DNA of 64,000 bases, taken from contig JAPCWB010000001.1 in the NCBI GenBank assembly GCA_025938935.1, forward strand, positions 2,232,001 to 2,296,000. The letters are read 5' to 3'. The position numbers were made by a program, and so were the translations under genes. Every line of letters starts with the position of its first letter. Positions within the stretch are counted from its first letter, which is position 1. Below are positions 29,435 to 36,578 of this stretch, piece by piece. Origin of the DNA: Novosphingobium sp. MW5 (GTDB lineage Bacteria > Pseudomonadota > Alphaproteobacteria > Sphingomonadales > Sphingomonadaceae). The notes beneath the pieces were generated by a model. That model saw nothing but the letters and a program-made list of their open reading frames with translations, was not told the origin of the DNA and did no database searches.

Positions 29435-29466
29435 TCACGACCGACGCGGTTTCCTCCTTCCTAGCC

Positions 29467-30321
29467 ATGCTCGCTGCAGAGCGCGGCGCGGCTGCCAACA
29501 CCATTGCTGCCTACCGCCGGGACCTTGAAGGGGCGGAAGAAGTGGTCGGCGACGTAGCTGTGGCCAGTGCGGAGGACCTCGGGCGACTGGGCGCTGCGTG
29601 GAGCAGCCTTGCGCCGTCCAGCCTTGCGCGGAAATGCTCGGCGCTGCGCCAGTTCTATGCCTTCCTGCAGGACGAGGGCCTGCGCGATGACGATCCCTCT
29701 CCCGCGCTTCCGCGACCCCGTGCGCGCAGGCCGCTGCCCAAGTTGCTTGGCCATGGCGAGGTCGATGCGCTGTTTGCCCTCGCTGAGGCCGAGGCGGCGG
29801 GCGACAAGCCGGAAGCGGTGCGAATGCTGGCCCTTCTTGAACTTCTCTACGGTTCCGGCCTGCGCGCCACAGAGCTGGTTTCGCTTCCCGCGACTGCCGT
29901 TCCGCGCGATGCGCCGTTCCTGCATGTGACGGGCAAGGGCGGGCAGCAGCGGCTCGTCCCGGTCAGCGGGCGGGCAAAGGATGCCCTGGCGCGGTGGCTG
30001 CCGCTTCGCCCGGAAGGCAGCAAGCACCTGTTTCCCTCGCGCGGCAAATCGGGGCATCTCACGCGCATCCGACTTTACCAGATGCTCAAGGACCTGGCCC
30101 TGCGCGCCGGTCTATCCCCGGAAAAGGTGTCCCCCCACGTGCTGCGCCATGCCTTCGCCACGCACTTGCTGGAGGGCGGGGCGGACCTGCGTGTGCTGCA
30201 GACCCTGCTGGGCCATGCGGACATTTCGACCACGCAGATATATACCCATGTCGATGCCGCGCGGCTTGTTGCACTGGTCAATGCGCGCCATCCCCTTGCC
30301 GCGCATCGCACGCGCGATTAG
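29467..30321 (+). CDS. xerD: Site-specific tyrosine recombinase XerD
   Basis: Tyrosine recombinase that, with XerC, resolves chromosome dimers at dif. Catalytic residues are visible: Arg in YGSGLRATELV, Lys in VTGKGGQQRLVP, HVLRHAFATHLLEGG, LGHADISTTQ, and the nucleophile Tyr in IYTHV. The in-frame sequence from 29431 (DAVSSFLAMLAAERG) is also family-like, so the real start may be a non-ATG codon upstream of ATG 29467, such as CTG 29431. I call it xerD rather than xerC because it neighbours aroKB and accA, as in other alphaproteobacteria. It is a housekeeping gene, not the island integrase. Confidence 0.85.
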   Translation: MLAAERGAAANTIAAYRRDLEGAEEVVGDVAVASAEDLGRLGAAWSSLAPSSLARKCSALRQFYAFLQDEGLRDDDPSPALPRPRARRPLPKLLGHGEVDALFALAEAEAAGDKPEAVRMLALLELLYGSGLRATELVSLPATAVPRDAPFLHVTGKGGQQRLVPVSGRAKDALARWLPLRPEGSKHLFPSRGKSGHLTRIRLYQMLKDLALRAGLSPEKVSPHVLRHAFATHLLEGGADLRVLQTLLGHADISTTQIYTHVDAARLVALVNARHPLAAHRTRD

Positions 30322-30330
30322 AGGCTGGCC

Positions 30331-31278
30331 ATGGTTTCCTATCTTGAGTTCGAAAAGCCGCTGGCGGCACTTGAAGCCCGCATCGGCGAACTGCGCGCAA
30401 CAGCGGCTGATGGCGACATCGATCTGGCCGGAGAGATCAGTCGGCTCGAAAAGAAGAGCGCAGCCCTGTTGTCCAGCACTTATGGCGCGCTGACGCCCTG
30501 GCAGAAGACGCAGGTCGCCCGTCATCCGATGCGGCCGCACTTCGTCGATTACGTTAACCTGGCCTTCACCGATTTCATGCCGCTCGGCGGTGACCGCTAT
30601 TTCGGCAATGACGAGGCAATCCTTGGCGGCTTTGCCCGGCTCAATGGCCGCCGCGTGATGCTAATCGGCCATGAGAAGGGCCATGATACCGCGAGCCGGA
30701 TCAAGCACAATTTCGGCATGGGCAAGCCCGAAGGCTACCGCAAGGCGATTCGCCTGATGGAACTCGCCGGGCGTTTCGGCCTGCCGGTGGTGACGCTGGT
30801 CGATACCTCGGGCGCGTTCCCGGGCGTCGAGGCGGAGGAGCGCGGGCAGGCAGAGGCCATCGCCCGCTCCACCGAAGCCTGTCTCGGGCTGGCTACCCCA
30901 ATGGTATCGGTGGTCGTGGGTGAGGGCGGCTCTGGCGGCGCAGTAGCGCTGGCGAGCGCCGAACGCGTGCTGATGCTCGAACACTCGGTCTATTCGGTTA
31001 TCTCGCCCGAAGGCGCGAGCTCGATCCTGTGGCGCACGCCGGAAAAGGCGGCGGACGCGGCCGAGGCGATGAAGGTCACCGCGCAGCACCTCGAAAAACT
31101 GGGCGTCATTGACCGGATCGTGCCCGAACCGGTCGGCGGCGCACACCGCGATCCGGCGCTTATGGCGGAGCGACTAGCCTCCGCGATCGACGAAGAGCTG
31201 GAAACACTTGCAAAAATACCGTCGGCCGAGCGTATCCGGCTGCGCGAGGAGCGATTCCTGCGTATTGGTCGTTCCTGA
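30331..31278 (+). CDS. accA: Acetyl-CoA carboxylase carboxyltransferase alpha subunit
   Basis: Alpha part of the carboxyltransferase that makes malonyl-CoA for fatty acid synthesis. The 315-residue product opens [19 protein letters not shown], has [22 protein letters not shown], the [10 protein letters not shown] stretch, [36 protein letters not shown] and [12 protein letters not shown]. Length and motifs match the standard enzyme. It follows xerD by nine bases and is likely co-transcribed. Confidence 0.97.
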   Translation: MVSYLEFEKPLAALEARIGELRATAADGDIDLAGEISRLEKKSAALLSSTYGALTPWQKTQVARHPMRPHFVDYVNLAFTDFMPLGGDRYFGNDEAILGGFARLNGRRVMLIGHEKGHDTASRIKHNFGMGKPEGYRKAIRLMELAGRFGLPVVTLVDTSGAFPGVEAEERGQAEAIARSTEACLGLATPMVSVVVGEGGSGGAVALASAERVLMLEHSVYSVISPEGASSILWRTPEKAADAAEAMKVTAQHLEKLGVIDRIVPEPVGGAHRDPALMAERLASAIDEELETLAKIPSAERIRLREERFLRIGRS

Positions 31279-31366
31279 GATCTTCTCCTTGGCAGGGGAA
31301 GGTGCACCGGCAGAGCGAAACCTTTGACGGGTTTCCGCGTTTTGCCGACTTGCGAAGGAGGAATGA

Positions 31367-32821
31367 ATGACCGTCCGCAAGACACTTTTCCTGATGGCGA
31401 GCGCCGGTGCGCTTGCGTTCCTGCCGGGCGTTGCGAGCGCCCAGACCACCCAGTCGATCAGCCAGTCCGACAAGGAGCAGGGGGCCAAGGCCCATCCGCA
31501 GCTGCTTGAGGAATTCGGCGGCGCAGTGACTGGCCCACAGGCAACCTACGTCGAAAGCATCGGCAAGGACGTCGCGATCCTTTCGGGCCTCGGCAATGCG
31601 CGTTCCGAATTTACCGTCACGCTGCTCAACTCGCCGGTGAATAACGCCTTCGCTATCCCCGGTGGCTATATCTACGTCACGCGCGACCTCGTCGGGCTGA
31701 TGAACAACGAGGCTGAGCTTGCCGGCGTCCTCAGCCACGAAGTCGGTCACGTTGTTGCCCGCCATTCGGCGAAGCGCCAGAGCGCGGCGACCCGTAACAC
31801 CATCTTCGGCGCAATCGGATCGGTGCTGGCTGGCGCGGTGCTTGGAAACAGCGGCTTTGGCAGCGCCATCCAGCAGGGGCTGTTGCAGGGATCGCAGTTG
31901 CTGACGCTCAAGTATTCGCGCGGGCAGGAAACCGAGGCCGACAACCTCGGCATCGAATACCTGAAGCGCGGTGGATATGATCCGCATGCCATGGGCACGG
32001 TCCTGCAGTCGCTGGCCAATGAGAACGCCCTCGAAGCCCGGATTCAGGGACGCAATGCAACGCAGGTGCCGGAATGGGCATCTACCCACCCGTCCGATGC
32101 CCCGCGAATCAAGGCAGCCTTGACGCGGGCCGGCGCGGCGACAGGCAAGACCAACCGCGACCGGTTCCTCGCCGGCATCAACGGCCTGATGATGGATGAT
32201 GATCCGAAGCAGGGCGTGATCGAGGGGCGCCGCTTCACGCACCCTGACTTCCGTTTCGCTTTCGACGTGCCGCAAGGCTTTTACATGACCAACGGCACGC
32301 GCGCCGTGTCGATCAGCGGCCAATCCGGCAAGGCGGAACTGAGCAGTGCAGCGTACGACGGCAATCTCGACACCTATGTGCGCACCGTATTCAACGGCCT
32401 TGCGGGACAAGGACAGACAATCCAGGTCGACAATGTGCAGCGCACGACGATCAACAGCTTGCCCGCCGCCTATGCTGCGGCGCGGGTGAATTCGTCGAGC
32501 GGGCAGGTCGATGCCGTAGTCTTCGCCTACGAGTTCTCGAAGAACCAGGCCTTCCACTTCGTTGCGCTGGCAAAAGCCGGATCGGCACGCACTTTCGATC
32601 CGATGTTCGGTTCGATGCGGCGCATCACCGCCAACGAGGCTGCCGCGATCAAGCCTCGCCGGATCTCGGTCGTGACGATCCGTTCAGGCGATACGGTCCA
32701 GTCGCTGGCCGGGAAGATGGCCTATACCGATTTCCAGCTCGACCGGTTCCTGGTGCTGAATGGCCTTACGGCGACATCGAAGCTGGTCCCGGGCCAGAAG
32801 GTCAAGCTGGTCGTTTATTGA
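31367..32821 (+). CDS. M48-family zinc metalloprotease with LysM-like C-terminus
   Basis: A 484-residue secreted protease: signal peptide ending at ASAQT, then the M48 domain with the zinc motif LSHEVGHVVARHSAKR at about residue 122 and the third ligand Glu in RGQETEADNLGIEYL. The C-terminus (VVTIRSGDTVQSLAGKMAYTDF and LNGLTATSKLVPGQKVKL) is a LysM-type peptidoglycan-binding unit. It resembles periplasmic BepA/YfgC-type quality-control proteases. A GGAGG ribosome site precedes ATG 31367. It ends at a strong bidirectional terminator shared with the pilin gene. Confidence 0.9.
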   Translation: MTVRKTLFLMASAGALAFLPGVASAQTTQSISQSDKEQGAKAHPQLLEEFGGAVTGPQATYVESIGKDVAILSGLGNARSEFTVTLLNSPVNNAFAIPGGYIYVTRDLVGLMNNEAELAGVLSHEVGHVVARHSAKRQSAATRNTIFGAIGSVLAGAVLGNSGFGSAIQQGLLQGSQLLTLKYSRGQETEADNLGIEYLKRGGYDPHAMGTVLQSLANENALEARIQGRNATQVPEWASTHPSDAPRIKAALTRAGAATGKTNRDRFLAGINGLMMDDDPKQGVIEGRRFTHPDFRFAFDVPQGFYMTNGTRAVSISGQSGKAELSSAAYDGNLDTYVRTVFNGLAGQGQTIQVDNVQRTTINSLPAAYAAARVNSSSGQVDAVVFAYEFSKNQAFHFVALAKAGSARTFDPMFGSMRRITANEAAAIKPRRISVVTIRSGDTVQSLAGKMAYTDFQLDRFLVLNGLTATSKLVPGQKVKLVVY

Positions 32822-32837
32822 TCGCCGGAGCCAAAAG

Positions 32838-32868
32838 AAAAGGGCGCGGATTGCTCCGCGCCCTTTTT
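32838..32868. terminator. Bidirectional rho-independent terminator
   Basis: Arms AAAAGGGCGCGGA (32838-32850) and TCCGCGCCCTTTT (from 32855) form a long perfect stem with a four-base loop. An A-run on one side and a T-run on the other make it work for both the M48 gene and the convergent pilin gene. Confidence 0.88.
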
Positions 32869-32888
32869 CATCGCGAACCCAGATGGGA

Positions 32889-33062
32889 TCAGGCGTTGGT
32901 CGAGGACATCGCCGAGGAAGTCTTCGAGAAGGTCTTGTTCAGTTCTTCGCCCAGGCCGCCGATGGTGGTCATGATGGCAACGGCAATCAGCGCTGCGATC
33001 AGGCCATATTCGATGGCGGTTGCGCCGGCTTCATCGCGAAGGATCTTGGTGACGAACGACAT
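32889..33062 (-). CDS. Flp/Fap-type pilin, copy 1
   Basis: A 57-residue type IVb pilin. Leader SFVTKILRDEAGA is short; the GATAIEYGLIAALIAVAIM stretch gives the prepilin cleavage context (G followed by ATAIEYG with Glu at +5) and the hydrophobic spine. The tail LGEELNKTFSKTSSAMSSTNA is nearly identical to copy 2. Such pilins assemble into Flp pili through the Tad machinery, none of which is in this window. ATG at 33062 with a GGGGGAG-like region just upstream. Confidence 0.85.
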   Translation of the reverse strand: MSFVTKILRDEAGATAIEYGLIAALIAVAIMTTIGGLGEELNKTFSKTSSAMSSTNA

Positions 33063-33215
33063 TTTTCGGTCTCCCCCTGTGGGATATTGGGACGGTACCC
33101 ATCCGGGAGTTCCGAATGGATAAGACCGTAATGCGCCTTAAGGTTAAAAGCGCCCTAAAGTTATGTCCCTAACGGAATTGCGCATTAATTAACAATTTGG
33201 CCTGCGCTGAGGACA

Positions 33216-33247
33216 AAGAAAAAGGGCGGCAGGTAAACCTGCCGCCC
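33216..33247 (-). terminator. Terminator of pilin copy 2
   Basis: On the minus strand, arms GGGCGGCAGGT and ACCTGCCGCCC pair over a two-base loop and run into a stretch of T (complement of the A-run at 33219-33223). It is placed just downstream of the second pilin. Confidence 0.8.
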
Positions 33248-33274
33248 CAATTCTGTCAGTAGTTCGACCCGCTA

Positions 33275-33448
33275 TTAGGCGTTGGTCGAGCTCATGGCCG
33301 AAGAAGTCTTCGAGAAGGTCTTGTTCAGTTCGGTGCCGAGGCCACCGATCGTCGACATGATGGCGACGGCGATGAGGGCAGCGATCAGGCCGTATTCGAT
33401 AGCGGTCGCACCAGCTTCGTCACGGAACAGCTTGTTGATGAACTTCAT
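33275..33448 (-). CDS. Flp/Fap-type pilin, copy 2
   Basis: 57 residues starting at ATG 33448 (MKFINKLFRDEAGA). The central GATAIEYGLIAALIAVAIM and the tail TELNKTFSKTSSAMSSTNA match copy 1 almost residue for residue, so the two arose by recent duplication. An upstream in-frame extension to 33514 lacks pilin features and is rejected as start. A terminator separates it from copy 1, so the two are transcribed separately. Confidence 0.85.
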   Translation of the reverse strand: MKFINKLFRDEAGATAIEYGLIAALIAVAIMSTIGGLGTELNKTFSKTSSAMSSTNA

Positions 33449-33553
33449 GATTGGTCTCCAGTAGCAGTCTTGTTTAACCCAGCTCGTCCCGTCCCACCGG
33501 TAGAGCGCAATCACTGGTCTAGAAGGTAGATATTGAAGAAAGGTTAAGTCGAA

Positions 33554-33724
33554 TTACCGAAGTCCGGTTTCGATCTTATGCCACAACTTATCGACTTCAC
33601 CGGCAAAGCCATCCATCCCCAGGACCGCGGCCATGGCAATCATTCCGACGAGCAGACCATATTCAATGGCCGTTGCTCCGCGGGTGTCTGCCATAAGGCG
33701 GTTGAAGAAGGACTTGGTGTGCAT
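33554..33724 (-). CDS. Flp/Fap-type pilin, divergent copy 3
   Basis: 56 residues from ATG 33724 to TAA. The prepilin core RGATAIEYGLLVGMIAMAAVLG is clear, but the tail (MDGFAGEVDKLWHKIETGLR) differs entirely from copies 1 and 2. It may be a minor pilin or a differently assembled subunit. It is upstream of copy 2 on the same strand with about 105 bp between. Confidence 0.8.
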   Translation of the reverse strand: MHTKSFFNRLMADTRGATAIEYGLLVGMIAMAAVLGMDGFAGEVDKLWHKIETGLR

Positions 33725-33798
33725 CGATTATCTAGCCGTCCAAATCAGCGATGGCCCCATTTGGTGCCGCACCGGTTAAAAAGAGGTTACGAGGAAGA

Positions 33799-34242
33799 GT
33801 GAAGTTGGAAGATTTCCCGACATCGATACCAGTGGTGGCCCTTGCCCTTTTAGACGGGGCCGGTTCGGTGCTGATGCAGCGGAGGCGTAAATCTTCAATG
33901 CATGGAGGGCTTTGGGAGTTTCCCGGAGGCAAGGTGGAGCAGGGCGAGACGCACCTTGCTGCGCTTGTCAGGGAAATCGACGAAGAGCTCGGAATCAGCA
34001 TCCTTGTGGACAATCTTGTCGAGATAGCCCGCGCCGACTCGCATGATTTACCGCAGGCCGAGGCATTGCCCGTAAACATCGTGCTCTTCGCCTGCCGTTT
34101 GTGGCACGGTCAGCCGCAGTGCCTGGACGGAGAAGAAATTGCCTGGGTTGCGTCCGAAGGCCTGCTCCAGTTGCCCATGCCGCCGCTCGATTACCCGCTC
34201 GCGCGGCAATTGCTCGCATTCATGGGACAAGAAGCAAAATAG
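33799..34242 (+). CDS. NUDIX hydrolase, MutT-like
   Basis: Likely 8-oxo-dGTP pyrophosphatase. The full Nudix box is GGKVEQGETHLAALVREIDEELGI, read as GGKVEQGET and REIDEELGI around it, fitting G-x5-E-x7-RE-U-x-EE-x-G-U. I chose GTG 33799 because GAGGAAGA precedes it and the family begins near VVALALLDGAGSVLMQRR; the frame is open to ATG 33751. 147 residues, the usual MutT length. It lies 45 bp before tRNA-Arg and is the last core protein gene. Confidence 0.88.
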   Translation: MKLEDFPTSIPVVALALLDGAGSVLMQRRRKSSMHGGLWEFPGGKVEQGETHLAALVREIDEELGISILVDNLVEIARADSHDLPQAEALPVNIVLFACRLWHGQPQCLDGEEIAWVASEGLLQLPMPPLDYPLARQLLAFMGQEAK

Positions 34243-34287
34243 GGCATTGCCAAGTCAGAATGACCCCCCTATGTGCGCCACTCCAAC

Positions 34288-34364
34288 GCGCCCGTAGCTC
34301 AGCTGGATAGAGCATCAGACTACGAATCTGAGGGTCGGACGTTCGAATCGTTCCGGGCGCGCCA
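34288..34364 (+). tRNA. tRNA-Arg (anticodon ACG)
   Basis: 77-nt cloverleaf with encoded CCA. Acceptor GCGCCCG pairs with CGGGCGC, the D stem is GCTC/GAGC, the anticodon stem TCAGA/TCTGA encloses CTACGAA with anticodon ACG at 34322-34324, and the T arm has GTTCGAATC. ACG reads CGU (and, with inosine, CGC/CGA) Arg codons. A T-run follows the CCA. It is the exact border between core and accessory genes and thus the probable integration site. Confidence 0.97.
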
Positions 34365-34408
34365 TTTTTTCAATAGCTTAGAAGAATGGCTGCTTTGGCC
34401 ATAGAAAC

Positions 34409-34429
34409 CTAGGTAGCTCTCTAGGTAGC
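34409..34429. repeat. Tandem 9-mers next to the tRNA border
   Basis: CTAGGTAGC occurs at 34409-34417 and again at 34421-34429, with a 12-bp period, 45 bp after the tRNA end. Short direct repeats beside an attachment site are the usual form of integrase or excisionase arm sites, but no recombinase gene is here to match. The rest of 34365-34589 shows no gene. Confidence 0.4.
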
Positions 34430-34589
34430 ATCGCTTTCGGTCGAGCGGTTTTCTCGACGCAATGAAGAGACGAATGCTGGATGCAAGCGAGGCTGCGAAT
34501 CAGCCGCAGCGAAACTCGGATCTGATCGTCGCGAGACCGATGTTAGCCTGTTGAAAAAGTGTTCTGGTTCGGGTCTGGTGATCGTTCGC

Positions 34590-34814
34590 TCAGTTCCCCG
34601 TCTCACCGATCCATTCAATCACAAGACGGTCGTAGCCGGCCTGAACGCCTTCTGCCGTAACGCGCCGCCCCAACAGGTCCGGATCAACATCTTCTCTATC
34701 AATGACCCAGAGATCGCCCGCGTCAGTCAGAATGTTCAACCCCCGACCGCCGTGGCTGAGTACACCGCTTACGCGTTTCCGCCGACTGTTCCTCTGTTCG
34801 AATACCGAACTCAT
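34590..34814 (-). CDS. DUF5818-like small protein
   Basis: 74 residues, start overlapping the stop of the lytic transglycosylase gene (ATGA), which supports translation. The sequence RVSGVLSHGGRGLNILTDAG followed by DLWVIDREDVDPDLLGRRVTAEG looks like DUF5818, a small beta-rich family common in sphingomonads, here named from memory. The fold suggests an OB-like barrel. Function unknown. First protein-coding feature inside the accessory region. Confidence 0.7.
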   Translation of the reverse strand: MSSVFEQRNSRRKRVSGVLSHGGRGLNILTDAGDLWVIDREDVDPDLLGRRVTAEGVQAGYDRLVIEWIGETGN

Positions 34815-35464
34815 CTAGTCCCCCAGAACTCCAACACATTCCGCACGTAAGACGGGGTTTCGCCGTTAAGCGGAATTCCACCGGCGCGCTCGACGGCGCG
34901 AGGACCGGCATTGTACGCCGCGACCGCTAGATGGACGACTCCAAACTTGTCCAGCATCTGACGCAGGTAGCGCGCTGCTGCCCACAGGTTCGCGCGCGGA
35001 TCGAATCGGTTGGCAACACCAAGCTCGCGCGCCGTCTTCGGCATCAACTGTCCGAGGCCTGCCGCACCGGCACCACTAACTGCGAAAGGATTGTAGCGGG
35101 ACTCGGTCCAGATCAATGCATCGAGCAAGCCGGTGGGTAACTGGTATTGGGCTTCTGCCGCATAGACGTGGGGAAGATAGGCCGCGCGCCGGAAACTCGG
35201 TTCCACCGAACGTGACCTGGGCTTACTCGGCTTTGTGGGCATCTGCGGCGTGGCGATTGCGGCGACGGCCGGTTGAACTGCTTGAGGCTGCACCCAGACG
35301 CCATGGGTGACGAGCGCAAATCCGCCATCCAAGCTATCAAGACGGTAACCGGCAGCGACATTCGAAGGGGACGGCGAAACGCTCTCCACTTCCTGAGAGT
35401 GCGCGGGCAGGGCAATGAGCAAGCCCGCTGCGGCAAGCAACATAATCGTCGGTTTTCGGATCAT
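34811..35464 (-). CDS. Lytic transglycosylase (VirB1-like SLT domain)
   Basis: Peptidoglycan-cleaving enzyme of the type that opens a gap for a conjugation channel. From ATG 35464, preceded by GAAAGGAAA, it encodes 217 residues: a signal peptide (IMLLAAAGLLIALPAHS), a Pro/Ser-rich linker, and an SLT domain with the catalytic Glu in DALIWTESRYNPFAVSG, then GAAGLGQLMPKTARELG, and AVAAYNAGPRAVE. Its place at the island edge, far from the coupling protein, is common for VirB1-type proteins. It is divergent from the toprim gene, with a 23-bp repeat element between. Confidence 0.9.
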   Translation of the reverse strand: MIRKPTIMLLAAAGLLIALPAHSQEVESVSPSPSNVAAGYRLDSLDGGFALVTHGVWVQPQAVQPAVAAIATPQMPTKPSKPRSRSVEPSFRRAAYLPHVYAAEAQYQLPTGLLDALIWTESRYNPFAVSGAGAAGLGQLMPKTARELGVANRFDPRANLWAAARYLRQMLDKFGVVHLAVAAYNAGPRAVERAGGIPLNGETPSYVRNVLEFWGTR

Positions 35465-35512
35465 CTGGCGTTTCCTTTCTGGTCGAATCGCATAAGAACA
35501 TATATAGAACAT

Positions 35513-35535
35513 GGCTTGTAGGAAAACGCATTGTC
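35513..35535. repeat. 23-bp island repeat, copy A
   Basis: Between the divergent lytic transglycosylase and toprim genes. Begins GGCTTGTAGGAAAACGC; matches 56234-56256 at 22 of 23 positions. Possibly an operator for a shared island regulator. Confidence 0.6.
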
Positions 35536-35590
35536 AGCGGCGCAGAGCGGAGGCTGCGCGGGTGGAGGCATGTCACGATGGAGATGCCCC

Positions 35591-36487
35591 ATGTCGAAGG
35601 TTCAGCATTCCGATGCGCTCGAGGCGCGCGCGAGGAAGATCGTCGAGGCGCTTGGCGGGACCTGGTCGCGCACCAGGGGCATGTGCTGTTGCCCGGCTCA
35701 CCCCGATCGCACGCCATCTCTCAGCATTACGCTCGGCAAGCGGGCGATCCTGGTCCATTGCTTCGCCGGCTGCGCCAACGAAGCGGTCATCCAGGCCATG
35801 GCGCGGCTTGGGGTGCGGATTGCTGACTTGTTCGATGGACCAGGCGGCCCGATCACAAACGAACCGCGCGTGGACACCGCCAACCGCAATGCGTTTCGGC
35901 TGTGGCTCGAAGCCTCAGCCCTGGCTGGTACGCCGGGTGAGCGCTATCTCGCGGGACGGGGTATCACCATCTCCTCGCCGGATTTACGGTTCCATCCGCG
36001 CATGCCGCTCGGACCAAAGGGAGCGGTGCGGTTCCTGCCGGCGCTGGTTGCGGCGGTACGCAACGATGCCTGCATCCTGGCGGTGGGGCGCATCTTCCTT
36101 GATCCTGAGACAGGTCGGCTTGCCGACTTCGAGCAACCCAAACGCTCGCTCGGTAGTCCAGGCTCCGGCGCGGTAAGGCTTGCTTTCCCACGCGGCGGTC
36201 GGCTCGGTCTTGCTGAAGGAATCGAGTCCGCGCTCTCGGCAATGCAGCTGTTCGGCATTCCCTGCTGGGCAACTCTCGGGAACGAGCGGTTCGGTCTTGT
36301 CACGATCCCGGAATCGGTGCGCGAACTGCACCTGTTCATCGACCATGACGCCGGCGGCGCGCTTGCCGAGGAGCGCGCGCGCGAAGCCTACGAGCGTGAG
36401 GGCCGCCGGATCGTCACCCGGCGGCCAGAACGACCCGGCGAGGACTGGAACGACGTCCTGATGCGCCGTTTGGCGGTGTCCGCCTGA
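35591..36487 (+). CDS. Toprim-domain (primase-like) protein
   Basis: 298 residues from ATG 35591; the frame is open to 35531 but only this start follows the family layout. The N-terminus has a degenerate CHC2 zinc finger: CCCPAHPDRTPS (residues about 32-43) and HCFAGC near 58. The C-terminal toprim has LAEGIESALSA (catalytic Glu) and LFIDHDAGG (metal-binding DxD, about residue 249). This is the primase/topoisomerase fold found on phages and conjugative elements, where it helps DNA synthesis on entry. It lacks a helicase partner of the DnaB kind but is followed by a different helicase. Ribosome site GAGATG-like and weak. Confidence 0.88.
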   Translation: MSKVQHSDALEARARKIVEALGGTWSRTRGMCCCPAHPDRTPSLSITLGKRAILVHCFAGCANEAVIQAMARLGVRIADLFDGPGGPITNEPRVDTANRNAFRLWLEASALAGTPGERYLAGRGITISSPDLRFHPRMPLGPKGAVRFLPALVAAVRNDACILAVGRIFLDPETGRLADFEQPKRSLGSPGSGAVRLAFPRGGRLGLAEGIESALSAMQLFGIPCWATLGNERFGLVTIPESVRELHLFIDHDAGGALAEERAREAYEREGRRIVTRRPERPGEDWNDVLMRRLAVSA

Positions 36488-36578
36488 GCGAGGCTCAAGA
36501 GGAAAGGAAGCTTGGGACCTTGTGAGGCCCTCGGACGGATCCCACCGAAACCGACATGGCCTCGTCAGGAGGTTCCCG

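Noticed and set aside
29467..30321. Tyrosine recombinase as the island integrase
   Set aside because: It lies on the core side, in the xerD-accA neighbourhood, 4 kb before the tRNA; motifs are those of XerD.
34421..34618. 65-residue minus-strand frame after the tRNA
   Set aside because: No ribosome site or recognisable family; composition is that of noncoding sequence and it overlaps the DUF5818-like gene end.
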